Source: Rhodobacter sp. (GTDB lineage Bacteria; Pseudomonadota; Alphaproteobacteria; Rhodobacterales; Rhodobacteraceae). From it: DNA of 64,000 bases. The position numbers were made by a program, and so were the translations under genes. Shown piece by piece: positions 1 to 7,151 of the stretch (position 1 is its first letter; every line of letters starts with the position of its first letter). Under the pieces are notes generated by a model, which had not been told where the DNA came from, did not search any database, and saw only the letters and a program-made list of their open reading frames with translations. The DNA lies in NCBI GenBank assembly GCA_020637595.1, contig JACKKE010000004.1, positions 1 through 64,000 of the forward strand, written 5' to 3'.

Positions 1-180
1 ACCGACGTGACCGGCACCGTGAAGCTGCCGGAAGGCACCGAGATGGTGATGCCGGGCGACAACCTGAAGTTCGAGGTCGAGCTGATCGCCCCGATCGCGA
101 TGGAAGAGAAGCTGCGCTTCGCCATCCGTGAAGGCGGCCGCACCGTCGGCGCAGGCGTCGTCTCCAAGATCCTGAAGTGA
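1..180 (+). CDS. tuf: Elongation factor Tu, C-terminal part (cut by window start)
   Basis: Frame 1 is open from the first base and encodes the last 59 residues of EF-Tu, the GTPase that delivers aminoacyl-tRNA to the ribosome. The segment is the end of beta-barrel domain 3: it shows the family pattern P-G-D-N, then R-F-A-I-R-E-G-G-R-T-V-G-A-G-V-V, and closes with S-K-I-L-K and TGA. The 5' part lies outside the window. A second, degenerate copy of the final ten codons follows 41 bases after the stop codon. Two hairpins follow, the second a convincing terminator. Confidence 0.95.
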   Translation, partial: TDVTGTVKLPEGTEMVMPGDNLKFEVELIAPIAMEEKLRFAIREGGRTVGAGVVSKILK

Positions 181-197
181 TCCGGGAAACGAGCACG

Positions 198-254
198 TTC
201 GCGGAAACCGCAAACGTGACCGGCGCAGGCGTCGTCTCGAAAATCCTGAAGTAA
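198..254 (+). pseudogene. Degenerate echo of the tuf 3' end
   Basis: Bases 222-254 repeat bases 148-180 with 30 of 33 identical. The three differences are all silent: Ser TCC/TCG, Lys AAG/AAA, stop TGA/TAA. In the same frame the stretch reads G-A-G-V-V-S-K-I-L-K-stop, and the resemblance extends weakly upstream to F-A at 198-203. No start codon or upstream coding region belongs to it. It looks like the tail of a second tuf gene left by recombination or deletion. Alphaproteobacteria often carry two tuf copies. Confidence 0.7.
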
Positions 255-265
255 CTAACGCGGAC

Positions 266-295
266 CGTAGGATGGGCAATAGTGCCCATCCTGCG
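266..295 (+). terminator. Perfect hairpin after tuf, no T-tract
   Basis: Bases 269-278 and 283-292 are a perfect 10-bp inverted repeat around the loop ATAG, extended by three more pairs (one G-U) to 266-295. No run of T follows, so it may be an mRNA-stabilising stem rather than a full terminator. Confidence 0.5.
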
Positions 296-309
296 AGCCA
301 CGACCCGAC

Positions 310-346
310 GAAAGGCGTGCGGATCCCCCGCGCGCCTTTCCCTTTT
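310..346 (+). terminator. Rho-independent terminator of the tuf transcript
   Basis: A 13-bp stem (310-322 with 328-340, one T-G pair) encloses a 5-base loop and is followed by CCTTTTC. It is the second hairpin after tuf and the better terminator. Confidence 0.8.
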
Positions 347-442
347 CGCCCGGCTGCGCTATGCAGGGCACAGCAGCCAGAGGATGAGACGATGGACCTG
401 ACCCGCGCCTGAACACCGACCGTTTCAGCACAAGGATCCATC

Positions 443-1117
443 ATGCCCGTCTTTCAACCCGGTCCCGCGGCCCTGCCCGACCCGCTCACCCAGCATCCCA
501 TCAGCCTGCCCGATGGCACCGTCCTGCAGACCACCGTGTTTCTGCAACGGGCGATCGACCACCCGAATATTTCCGTCGGCCACTATGCCTATGCCTCGGA
601 CAACGACGTGCCGCAGGACTGGGCGGCCCGGCTTGCCCCCTATCTCTATCCCGGGGCGCCCGAGCGCCTGGTGATCGGCCCCTTCGCGCAGATCGCCCAA
701 GGTGTGCGCTTTGTCACCAGCTCGGCCAATCATCCGCTCCGGGGGCTCAGCGCCTATCCGTTCCGCATCTACGACATGGCCACCACCGGCCCCTATATCG
801 ACGAGGCGGCAACGCATGGTGACACCGTGCTGGGCCCCGATGTCTGGCTGGGGTTCGACGCCCGGGTGATGCCCGGCGTGACCATCGGCGCCGGAGCCAT
901 CGTCGCCGCCTGCGCCGTCGTCACCCGCGACGTTCCCCCTTATGCGCTGGTCGCCGGCAATCCCGCGCGCGTCGTGCGGATGCGGTTCGACGCGCGCACC
1001 GTCGAGCAACTGCTGGCCCTGGCCTGGTGGGACTGGCCCATCGCGGCAATCCTGTCCGCGCTGCCCGCGATCGAGGCCGGCGACATCGACGCGCTCGCGG
1101 CTGCGGCGCCGCGTTAA
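443..1117 (+). CDS. CatB-type hexapeptide-repeat acetyltransferase
   Basis: A 224-residue protein of the left-handed beta-helix acyltransferase family (CatB/Vat xenobiotic acetyltransferases, using acetyl-CoA). Visible family features are the N-terminal stretch with P-N-I-S-V-G-H-Y, the segment I-G-P-F-A-Q-I-A-Q-G-V, the conserved S-S-A-N-H pattern with the likely catalytic His, and imperfect hexapeptide repeats leading to V-T-R-D-V-P-P-Y and the hallmark V-A-G-N-P-A. The acceptor cannot be read from sequence; family members act on chloramphenicol, streptogramins or sugars, so a resistance role is not shown. The ATG follows AAGGA at good spacing. A six-codon ORF (392-412) with its own Shine-Dalgarno precedes it. 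Confidence 0.85.
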   Translation: MPVFQPGPAALPDPLTQHPISLPDGTVLQTTVFLQRAIDHPNISVGHYAYASDNDVPQDWAARLAPYLYPGAPERLVIGPFAQIAQGVRFVTSSANHPLRGLSAYPFRIYDMATTGPYIDEAATHGDTVLGPDVWLGFDARVMPGVTIGAGAIVAACAVVTRDVPPYALVAGNPARVVRMRFDARTVEQLLALAWWDWPIAAILSALPAIEAGDIDALAAAAPR

Positions 1118-1169
1118 CCATTTCCTAACCGGTTTTCCCCGACACTCCGGCCAACGGATGGGGACGGGA

Positions 1170-2690
1170 ATGCTGGCACGGGCGCGCACGGTGGCCTTCG
1201 ACGGGATCGAGGCCCGGATCGTCGAGGCGCAATGCGTCTTGTCGCCGGGCCTGCCCGCCTTTCATGTCGTCGGCCTGCCCGACAAAGCGGTCAGTGAGGC
1301 CCGCGAGCGGGTGCGTGCCGCGCTGTCGTCACTGTCCATCGCGCTGCCGCCGCGGCGGATCACGGTGAACCTCTCGCCCGCGGATCTGCCCAAGGAGGGG
1401 TCGCATTTCGACCTGCCGATCGCCCTGGCGCTGCTGGCCGCGCTCGACGTGATCCCGCCCGAAGACTTGGCGCAGACCGTTTCGCTGGGCGAACTCGCGC
1501 TCGACGGGGCGCTGGTGCCGGTGGTCGGTGCACTGCCTGCGGCGATGGCCGCGGCGGCGGCGGGAAGCGCCCTTCTCTGTCCGCGCGGGTGCGGGGCCGA
1601 GGCCGCCTGGGTCAGCGCCACGCCGGTCTTTGCCCCCGCCACGCTGACCGAGGCGATTCGTCACCTCGCCGGTCAGGCACCCCTGCCACGCGCCGAACCC
1701 GGCGAGGTGCAAGCCGACACCGGGCTGCGTGATCTGCGCGACGTCAAGGGCCAGGAGCGCGCCAAGCGGGCGTTGGAAATCGCCGCCGCCGGACGGCATC
1801 ACCTGTTCATGGTCGGCTCCCCCGGTTCCGGCAAGTCGATGCTGGCAGCCCGGATGCCCGGCATCCTGCCGCCCCTCACCCCGGCCGAGGCCCTGGAGAC
1901 CTCGATGATCCACTCGCTTGCCGGCCTGCTGGACGAGGGCGGGATCTCTCGCGGCCGCCCGTTTCGCGAGCCCCACCACACCGCCAGCGTCGCCGCCATC
2001 GTCGGCGGTGGCCGCGGCGCAAAACCCGGAGAAATCAGCCTGGCGCACAATGGCGTGCTGTTCCTCGACGAATTCCCCGAATTCCCCCGAACGGTTCTGG
2101 AAACCCTGCGCCAGCCGATCGAAACCGGCGAGGTGGTCGTCGCCCGCGCCAACGCCCACACCAAATACCCCTGCCGGTTTCTGCTGGTTGCCGCCGCGAA
2201 CCCCTGCCGCTGCGGATATCTGAGCGAACCGGCCCGCGCCTGCGCCCGCGTCCCGGCCTGCGGCGAGGAGTATCTGGGGCGGATCTCAGGCCCGCTGATG
2301 GACCGCTTCGATCTGCGGCTCGAGGTGCCACCGGTCGCCTGGTCCGACCTCGATCTGCCAGCCACCGGCGAAAGCTCGGCTCAGGTCGCCCGCCGCGTCG
2401 CCACCGCCCGCGCCACCCAGGAGGCCCGCTTTGCGTCAGTCGACGGCGCGCGGGTCAACGCCGATGCCGAAGGGGCGCTGCTCGAGGAGGTCGCCAGCCC
2501 GGATGCCGAAGGCCGCGCCCTGCTGGCGCGCGTGGCCGATCGCTTTGGCCTGACGGCGCGCGGCTATCACCGGGTGTTGCGCGTTGCGCGCACCATCGCC
2601 GACCTGGACGGCAGCACGGCGGTTCGCCTGCCGCATGTCGCCGAGGCCGTCAGCTTTCGCCTGACGATCGGCCCAGACAACCGCGAATGA
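1170..2690 (+). CDS. comM: YifB/ComM family Mg-chelatase-like AAA+ ATPase
   Basis: A 506-residue protein, the same length as E. coli ComM, a hexameric helicase that promotes branch migration during natural transformation. The N-terminal ComM-specific domain includes G-L-P-A-F-H-V-V-G-L-P and L-S-P-A-D-L-P-K-E-G. The AAA+ core has Walker A G-S-P-G-S-G-K-S near residue 215, Walker B V-L-F-L-D-E-F near 296, and a paired-cysteine segment near 350. I chose the second of two nearby ATGs (1158, 1170) because family members begin M-x-A-R-A and a GGGGA-type ribosome site precedes it. It follows the acetyltransferase by 52 bases and overlaps the convergent esterase by 41 bases. Confidence 0.93.
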   Translation: MLARARTVAFDGIEARIVEAQCVLSPGLPAFHVVGLPDKAVSEARERVRAALSSLSIALPPRRITVNLSPADLPKEGSHFDLPIALALLAALDVIPPEDLAQTVSLGELALDGALVPVVGALPAAMAAAAAGSALLCPRGCGAEAAWVSATPVFAPATLTEAIRHLAGQAPLPRAEPGEVQADTGLRDLRDVKGQERAKRALEIAAAGRHHLFMVGSPGSGKSMLAARMPGILPPLTPAEALETSMIHSLAGLLDEGGISRGRPFREPHHTASVAAIVGGGRGAKPGEISLAHNGVLFLDEFPEFPRTVLETLRQPIETGEVVVARANAHTKYPCRFLLVAAANPCRCGYLSEPARACARVPACGEEYLGRISGPLMDRFDLRLEVPPVAWSDLDLPATGESSAQVARRVATARATQEARFASVDGARVNADAEGALLEEVASPDAEGRALLARVADRFGLTARGYHRVLRVARTIADLDGSTAVRLPHVAEAVSFRLTIGPDNRE

Positions 2691-3558
2691 ACGCGCCGGT
2701 GGAGTCGAGCGTCGCCCGCGCCTCGGGCAGGATCCCGTGCATCAAGGGCCAGACATGGATCAAATCGCCGGCTACCCGGATCTCGGCCCCCGGCAACCGG
2801 CTGCGCATGCGCAAGGCATCGTCGCGCAGGATCTCGGTCTCGGCCGCGTGGATCTGCACCGGCGGCGCATCCGGAAAGCTGGCCTGCAGCGGCGACAGGC
2901 GCGGATCGGCCGCGTCGCCGGGGCGGGCGCCCCCCAGGATCATCGACCGCACCTCGGTCAGCCGGTGTGCCGGCAATACCTGCTCGCGCGCGGCATTGGT
3001 TACCAGCGAGGCACCGGTAAACGTCAGATCCGTCCAGGGCGAAAAGGCGAAAAGCCCGGCCGGCGGCGTGCCCGCGTGGCACAGGTGCGCCAGCAGCGCC
3101 AGCGCCAGCCCCCCGCCTGCGGAGTCCCCCCCCAGGACGATCTGCTGCGGTGCAACGCCCCGCTGCACGAGGCCCTCCCAGACCGCCAGCGCATCCTCGA
3201 AGGCGGCCGGAAACGGATGCTCGGGCGCCAGGCGATAATCGGGGACGAAGGCCCGCACCCCGCTGCGCGCGGCCAGCTCGGCAACCATCGCCCGATGCGT
3301 TTCGGCACTGCCGATCACATAGGCGCCGCCGTGGAGGTAGAGCAGCACCGCCTCGCCCTGGGGTCGATTCTCGACCCAGAGGCCGGACACGCCGCCCACC
3401 GTGCCGGGCAGGCCCAAGGTCAGCGGCGGATCGCGAAACGACAGGCGCGACAGGGCCGCGTATTTTCGCCGCCCCGGTTCGGGCAGGGCCGTCCGCGCGA
3501 ACATTGGCCGCAGAAAGGTCCGGTGCACCCAGCGCGCGACTGTCGCCTGCCAGCTCAT
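2650..3558 (-). CDS. Alpha/beta hydrolase, hormone-sensitive-lipase-type esterase
   Basis: A 302-residue carboxylesterase of the HSL (family IV) group. The oxyanion-hole motif H-G-G lies at residues 76-78, the nucleophile elbow G-D-S-A-G with Ser146 at 144-148, and the C-terminal His at about 268; the acid position reads E-I-L-R-D-D. No signal peptide is evident, so it should be cytoplasmic. Its ATG overlaps the gshB stop (ATGA), showing translational coupling as last gene of the leftward rsmI-yraN-gshB unit. Its 3' end runs 41 bases into comM on the other strand. Substrate unknown. Confidence 0.85.
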   Translation of the reverse strand: MSWQATVARWVHRTFLRPMFARTALPEPGRRKYAALSRLSFRDPPLTLGLPGTVGGVSGLWVENRPQGEAVLLYLHGGAYVIGSAETHRAMVAELAARSGVRAFVPDYRLAPEHPFPAAFEDALAVWEGLVQRGVAPQQIVLGGDSAGGGLALALLAHLCHAGTPPAGLFAFSPWTDLTFTGASLVTNAAREQVLPAHRLTEVRSMILGGARPGDAADPRLSPLQASFPDAPPVQIHAAETEILRDDALRMRSRLPGAEIRVAGDLIHVWPLMHGILPEARATLDSTGAFIRGCLGRSSGES

Positions 3559-4502
3559 GACGCGCTGCGCTTGTCTTCGATCGCCTGCCAGATCTTCTCG
3601 GCGACGTTGATCCCGTCAAACCGCTCCAGTTCCTGGATGCCGGTCGGTGAGGTCAGGTTGATTTCCGTCAGCCAGTCGCCGATCACGTCGATGCCGACAA
3701 AGATCTGCCCCCGCTCGCGCAGGACCGGGCCGATGATCGAACAGATCTCGCGGTCACGCTCGGTCAGCTCGACCTTCTCCGCCCGCCCTCCGACATGCAT
3801 GTTCGAGCGCGTCTCGCCCTCGGCCGGCACCCGGTTGATCGCACCGACCGGCTCGCCATTCACCAGAATCACGCGCTTGTCACCCCTCGTCACCGCCGGC
3901 AGGAACTTCTGCACGATCATCGGTTCGCGCGAAAACCCGGTGAACATCTCATGCAACGAGGCGAGGTTCCGGTCGCCGGCATCGAGCCGGAACACCCCGG
4001 CGCCGCCGTTGCCATAGAGCGGTTTGAGAATGATGTCGCCATAGCGGTGCTTGAAGGCGCGAATGTCCGTCAGGTTGCGGGCGATCATCGTCGGCGGCGT
4101 CAGCTGCGGAAACTGCAGGACCAGCAGCTTTTCGGGATGGTTGCGGACCCAGAACGGATCGTTGACCACCAGCGTCGTCTCGCGGATCAGGTCGAGGAGA
4201 TGCGTCGTGGTGATATAGGCCATGTCAAAGGGCGGATCCTGGCGCAACCAGACCACATCGACTCCCGCCAGATCCAGCGCGACCTCATCGCCCAGCTGAG
4301 CGTGGTCGCCCTGCACCCGCCGGACCCGCAACGGCCGCGCATGCGCCACAACCTTGCCTTCGTCAAAGGTCAACCGGTCCGGCGTATAGACGAACATCTC
4401 GTGGCCGCGCGCCTGCGCTTCCTCGGCCAGGCGAAAGGTGCTGTCGGCGTTGATGTTCACGCCTTCGATCGGGTCCATCTGGAAGGCAACTCGCAGCGCC
4501 AT
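3555..4502 (-). CDS. gshB: Glutathione synthetase
   Basis: A 315-residue ATP-grasp enzyme joining gamma-glutamylcysteine and glycine to make glutathione. The start at 4502 gives the family N-terminus M-A-L-R-V-A-F-Q-M-D-P and has a clear AGGAGA ribosome site; an upstream in-frame start would add 12 unlikely residues. Family motifs include W-L-R-Q-D-P-P-F-D, I-L-K-P-L-Y-G-N-G-G-A-G-V-F in the ATP-binding loop, and the C-terminal I-G-D-W-L-T-E-I-N, T-S-P-T-G-I-Q-E metal-ligand region. It lies 78 bases after yraN, and its stop overlaps the esterase start. Confidence 0.96.
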   Translation of the reverse strand: MALRVAFQMDPIEGVNINADSTFRLAEEAQARGHEMFVYTPDRLTFDEGKVVAHARPLRVRRVQGDHAQLGDEVALDLAGVDVVWLRQDPPFDMAYITTTHLLDLIRETTLVVNDPFWVRNHPEKLLVLQFPQLTPPTMIARNLTDIRAFKHRYGDIILKPLYGNGGAGVFRLDAGDRNLASLHEMFTGFSREPMIVQKFLPAVTRGDKRVILVNGEPVGAINRVPAEGETRSNMHVGGRAEKVELTERDREICSIIGPVLRERGQIFVGIDVIGDWLTEINLTSPTGIQELERFDGINVAEKIWQAIEDKRSAS

Positions 4503-4580
4503 GACATCTCCTGCCGTCTCGGGGACCAGCCCCCACACCCTTAGATGGCGCAGACGACAGAAAGTTTCAATCGGCCCCGG

Positions 4581-4934
4581 TCAGGCGCACAGCGCGTTCT
4601 CAATGATTTCAACCCGTCCGACCCCGTCGATCAGGGCCACATCGAATCGCGCCAGCGTGTTCAGCCCGGCAGGACAGGATGCCAGGAACTCACCCGCGGC
4701 ATCATACAGCCGGCGGATCTGCCGGGCGCTGAGACGCTCCGCGGCGCGGGCGTGGCTGCGGCTTTTCTTGACCTCGATGAAGACGAAGGTCTCGCCGTCA
4801 CGAACGATGAGGTCGATTTCACCCCCCTGGCCACGCCACCGGTGGGCGATGACCGGAAATCCGCGGCCGCGATAGGTCCGGGCGACCTGATCCTCGGCTG
4901 AAAGCCCGGCATGATAGGAAACCAGTCCACTCAT
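4581..4934 (-). CDS. yraN: YraN family (UPF0102) endonuclease-fold protein
   Basis: A 117-residue protein of the UPF0102/YraN family, which has a restriction-endonuclease-like fold; its biological role is not settled. The characteristic core is visible: G-E-I-D-L at residues 38-42 and I-E-V-K-K at 53-57, which matches the PD-(D/E)xK arrangement. Its ATG overlaps the rsmI stop by four bases (ATGA), so the two are co-translated. In E. coli yraN also sits beside rsmI (yraL) and lpoA, supporting the call. Confidence 0.9.
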   Translation of the reverse strand: MSGLVSYHAGLSAEDQVARTYRGRGFPVIAHRWRGQGGEIDLIVRDGETFVFIEVKKSRSHARAAERLSARQIRRLYDAAGEFLASCPAGLNTLARFDVALIDGVGRVEIIENALCA

Positions 4935-5842
4935 CTGTCGTCCTCCTCTGCGCGCGACAACTCCAGTGCACGCTGATAGACCTGCCGCCTGGGCAAACCC
5001 AAAGCCTCGGCGACCTGTGTCGCGGCATCCTTGACCCGCGCCCCCTCCAGCGCGCGGTGCAGCGCGCGGTCCAGATCCGCTTCGCCAACCTCCACATCCG
5101 AGGCACGCCCGACCAGCAGCACGATCTCGCCCTTCAGATCGCGCCCCTCGATCGCCGCGGTCACATCGGCAACGGTGCCGCGGATCACCTCTTCGAATCG
5201 CTTGGTGAGTTCGCGGCACAAGGCACAGTCGCGCCCTGTTCCCAGACTCTCGCCGATTTCTCCTAACAATCGGTGAATTCGTTTCGGCGATTCGTAGAAC
5301 GCCAGCGTCGCCGGGATCGCCGCGGCTTCGGCCAGCATCCTCTTCCGGGCCGCCCCCTGTTGCGGAGGAAAGCCCATGAAGCAAAACCGGTCGGTCGGCA
5401 GTCCGCCGACGGTCAGCGCCGTCAGCACCGCCGACGCCCCCGGTGCGGCAACCACGGAATAGCCGGCCTCGGTCGCGGCGCGCGCCAGCTGATAGCCCGG
5501 GTCCGAAACCATCGGCGTGCCGGCTTCGGGCGCGAAAGCCACCGATTTCCCCTCGGCCAGCGCCGCCAGCAGCCGTGGGCGGACCTGCGCGCCGTTGTGG
5601 TCGTGATACGCCAGCACCGGCCGGCCCCGCACGGGGATACCGTGGATTTCCATCAGCCGGCGCAGCGAGCGCGTGTCCTCGGCGGCCAGCACATCGGCGC
5701 CCGTCAGGATGTCGAGCGCCCGCAACGTGATGTCGCGCGCAGCCCCGATCGGCGTCGCCACCAGATGCAGCCCGGGCGCGACCCGAGAAGGCCCCGGCGT
5801 ATGGGGCAGGCCGGGATGGTCGGGTTCTTGCGCATCGCTCAT
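4931..5842 (-). CDS. rsmI: 16S rRNA 2'-O-ribose C1402 methyltransferase
   Basis: A 303-residue SAM-dependent tetrapyrrole-methylase-fold enzyme that methylates the 2'-O of C1402 in 16S rRNA. Hallmarks are L-V-A-T-P-I-G near the N-terminus, A-E-D-T-R, the long motif A-P-E-A-G-T-P-M-V-S-D-P-G-Y, and Y-E-S-P-K-R. The start at 5842 is preceded by AGGTGGAG; the reading frame is open further upstream but lacks family similarity there. It heads the leftward operon and is divergent from lpoA with 106 bases between, as in E. coli. Confidence 0.95.
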   Translation of the reverse strand: MSDAQEPDHPGLPHTPGPSRVAPGLHLVATPIGAARDITLRALDILTGADVLAAEDTRSLRRLMEIHGIPVRGRPVLAYHDHNGAQVRPRLLAALAEGKSVAFAPEAGTPMVSDPGYQLARAATEAGYSVVAAPGASAVLTALTVGGLPTDRFCFMGFPPQQGAARKRMLAEAAAIPATLAFYESPKRIHRLLGEIGESLGTGRDCALCRELTKRFEEVIRGTVADVTAAIEGRDLKGEIVLLVGRASDVEVGEADLDRALHRALEGARVKDAATQVAEALGLPRRQVYQRALELSRAEEDDR

Positions 5843-5948
5843 GGGGGCTCCACCTGACACGTTTACTTCGCCGGGTCTGTTCCTTAGTGTTGCGCGCGGT
5901 GATGCCCGCCGCAAGCCACCGCTGCAAGCCGAGATTACGAGGAGTTCG

Positions 5949-7142
5949 ATGCGCGCCGTTCAGCCCCCTGCCCGCCGCCGTCCTGCCACCCGCACGACCC
6001 GCCGTGCCCTGCTGGGTCTGGCCGGCTCGCTGGCGCTGTCTGCCTGCATGCCCACGGGCTTCGGCGCTTTTGGTCCGCGGGTCGACGCCTCGGGTCCGGT
6101 CACCGTGGCGCTGTTGGTGCCCGGGGCTTCGACCACGCCGGGCGACGACATCCTCGCCAGCCATCTCGAAAACGCGGCCCGGCTGGCGGTCAGCGACCTC
6201 AGCGGCGTGCAGATCGACCTGCGCGTCTATGCCACGACCGGCGATCCTGCCAGCGCCGCGCAGCTGGCGCGGCAGGCGGTGCAGGACGGTGCGCGGATCA
6301 TCCTCGGGCCGGTGCGCAGTGCCGAGGCCAACGCCGCCGGCGCCGCCGTGGCCTCGGCCGGGGTCAACGTGTTGAGCTTTTCCAACAACCCGGCGATTGC
6401 CGGCAACAACGTCTTTGTCCTGGGCCTGACCCCGGACAACGCGGCGCGGCGGGTGTTCGACTATGCCGCACGCAACAACCGTGGCAACGTGATGGTGATC
6501 GGCGAGCGGACCCAGGCCGGCGAGCTGGTCCTCGCCGCCGTCAACCGCGCCGTCGCGGGCACCGGCGCCAGCATCGTCGCCACCCAGACCTACGAATTCT
6601 CGCAACAGGGCATCGTCGCCGCGCTGCCCGACATCGCCAACGCCGCCCGGTCGTCGGGCGCGCAGTCGATCCTGTTCACGGCCGACAGCGCCGGCGCGCT
6701 GCCGATCCTGGCGCAACTGCTGCCCGACAACCGCATCGCCTATCCGCAGTTCCAGTTCATGGGCATCACCCAGTGGAACGTTCCGCCGGCGACGCTGCAG
6801 CTGCGCGGGTTGCAGGACGGCTGGTTCGCCCTGCCCGATCCGGCCACGCTCGGCCAGTTCGAGGCGCGCTATGCCCAGGCCTATGGCGAGGCCCCGCATC
6901 CGATCGCCGGGCTGGCCTATGACGGGATCGCGGCCATCGGCGCGCTGCTGGGAACCGGCGATGCCGACGCGCTGTCGCGCGCCTCGCTGACCCAGGGGTC
7001 GGGGTTCGTGGGGGTCAACGGCGTGTTCCGTCTGATGCCTGACGGCACCAATCAACGCGGGCTGGCGCTGGCGACGATCCGCGACAATACCGTGGTGATC
7101 CTCGAACCCGCCCCGCGCAGCTTTGCCGGCTCGGGCACATAA
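5949..7142 (+). CDS. lpoA: LppC/LpoA-family lipoprotein, putative penicillin-binding-protein activator
   Basis: A 397-residue lipoprotein with a periplasmic-binding-protein-like (type I) fold. The N-terminus carries a double arginine, a hydrophobic stretch and the lipobox L-S-A-C, then a domain with V-A-L-L-V-P-G and repeated Rossmann-type segments. In E. coli LpoA tethers to the outer membrane and stimulates PBP1A; alphaproteobacterial members lack the N-terminal TPR domain and their partner is unproven. The start has GAGGAG seven bases upstream. glnD follows after 9 bases with its own AAGGAG, so they are probably co-transcribed. Confidence 0.88.
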   Translation: MRAVQPPARRRPATRTTRRALLGLAGSLALSACMPTGFGAFGPRVDASGPVTVALLVPGASTTPGDDILASHLENAARLAVSDLSGVQIDLRVYATTGDPASAAQLARQAVQDGARIILGPVRSAEANAAGAAVASAGVNVLSFSNNPAIAGNNVFVLGLTPDNAARRVFDYAARNNRGNVMVIGERTQAGELVLAAVNRAVAGTGASIVATQTYEFSQQGIVAALPDIANAARSSGAQSILFTADSAGALPILAQLLPDNRIAYPQFQFMGITQWNVPPATLQLRGLQDGWFALPDPATLGQFEARYAQAYGEAPHPIAGLAYDGIAAIGALLGTGDADALSRASLTQGSGFVGVNGVFRLMPDGTNQRGLALATIRDNTVVILEPAPRSFAGSGT

Positions 7143-7151
7143 GGAGCACCC

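Noticed and set aside
443..1117. Naming the hexapeptide acetyltransferase a chloramphenicol-resistance gene.
   Set aside because: The family is right, but members act on many acceptors and nothing in the context shows antibiotic resistance.
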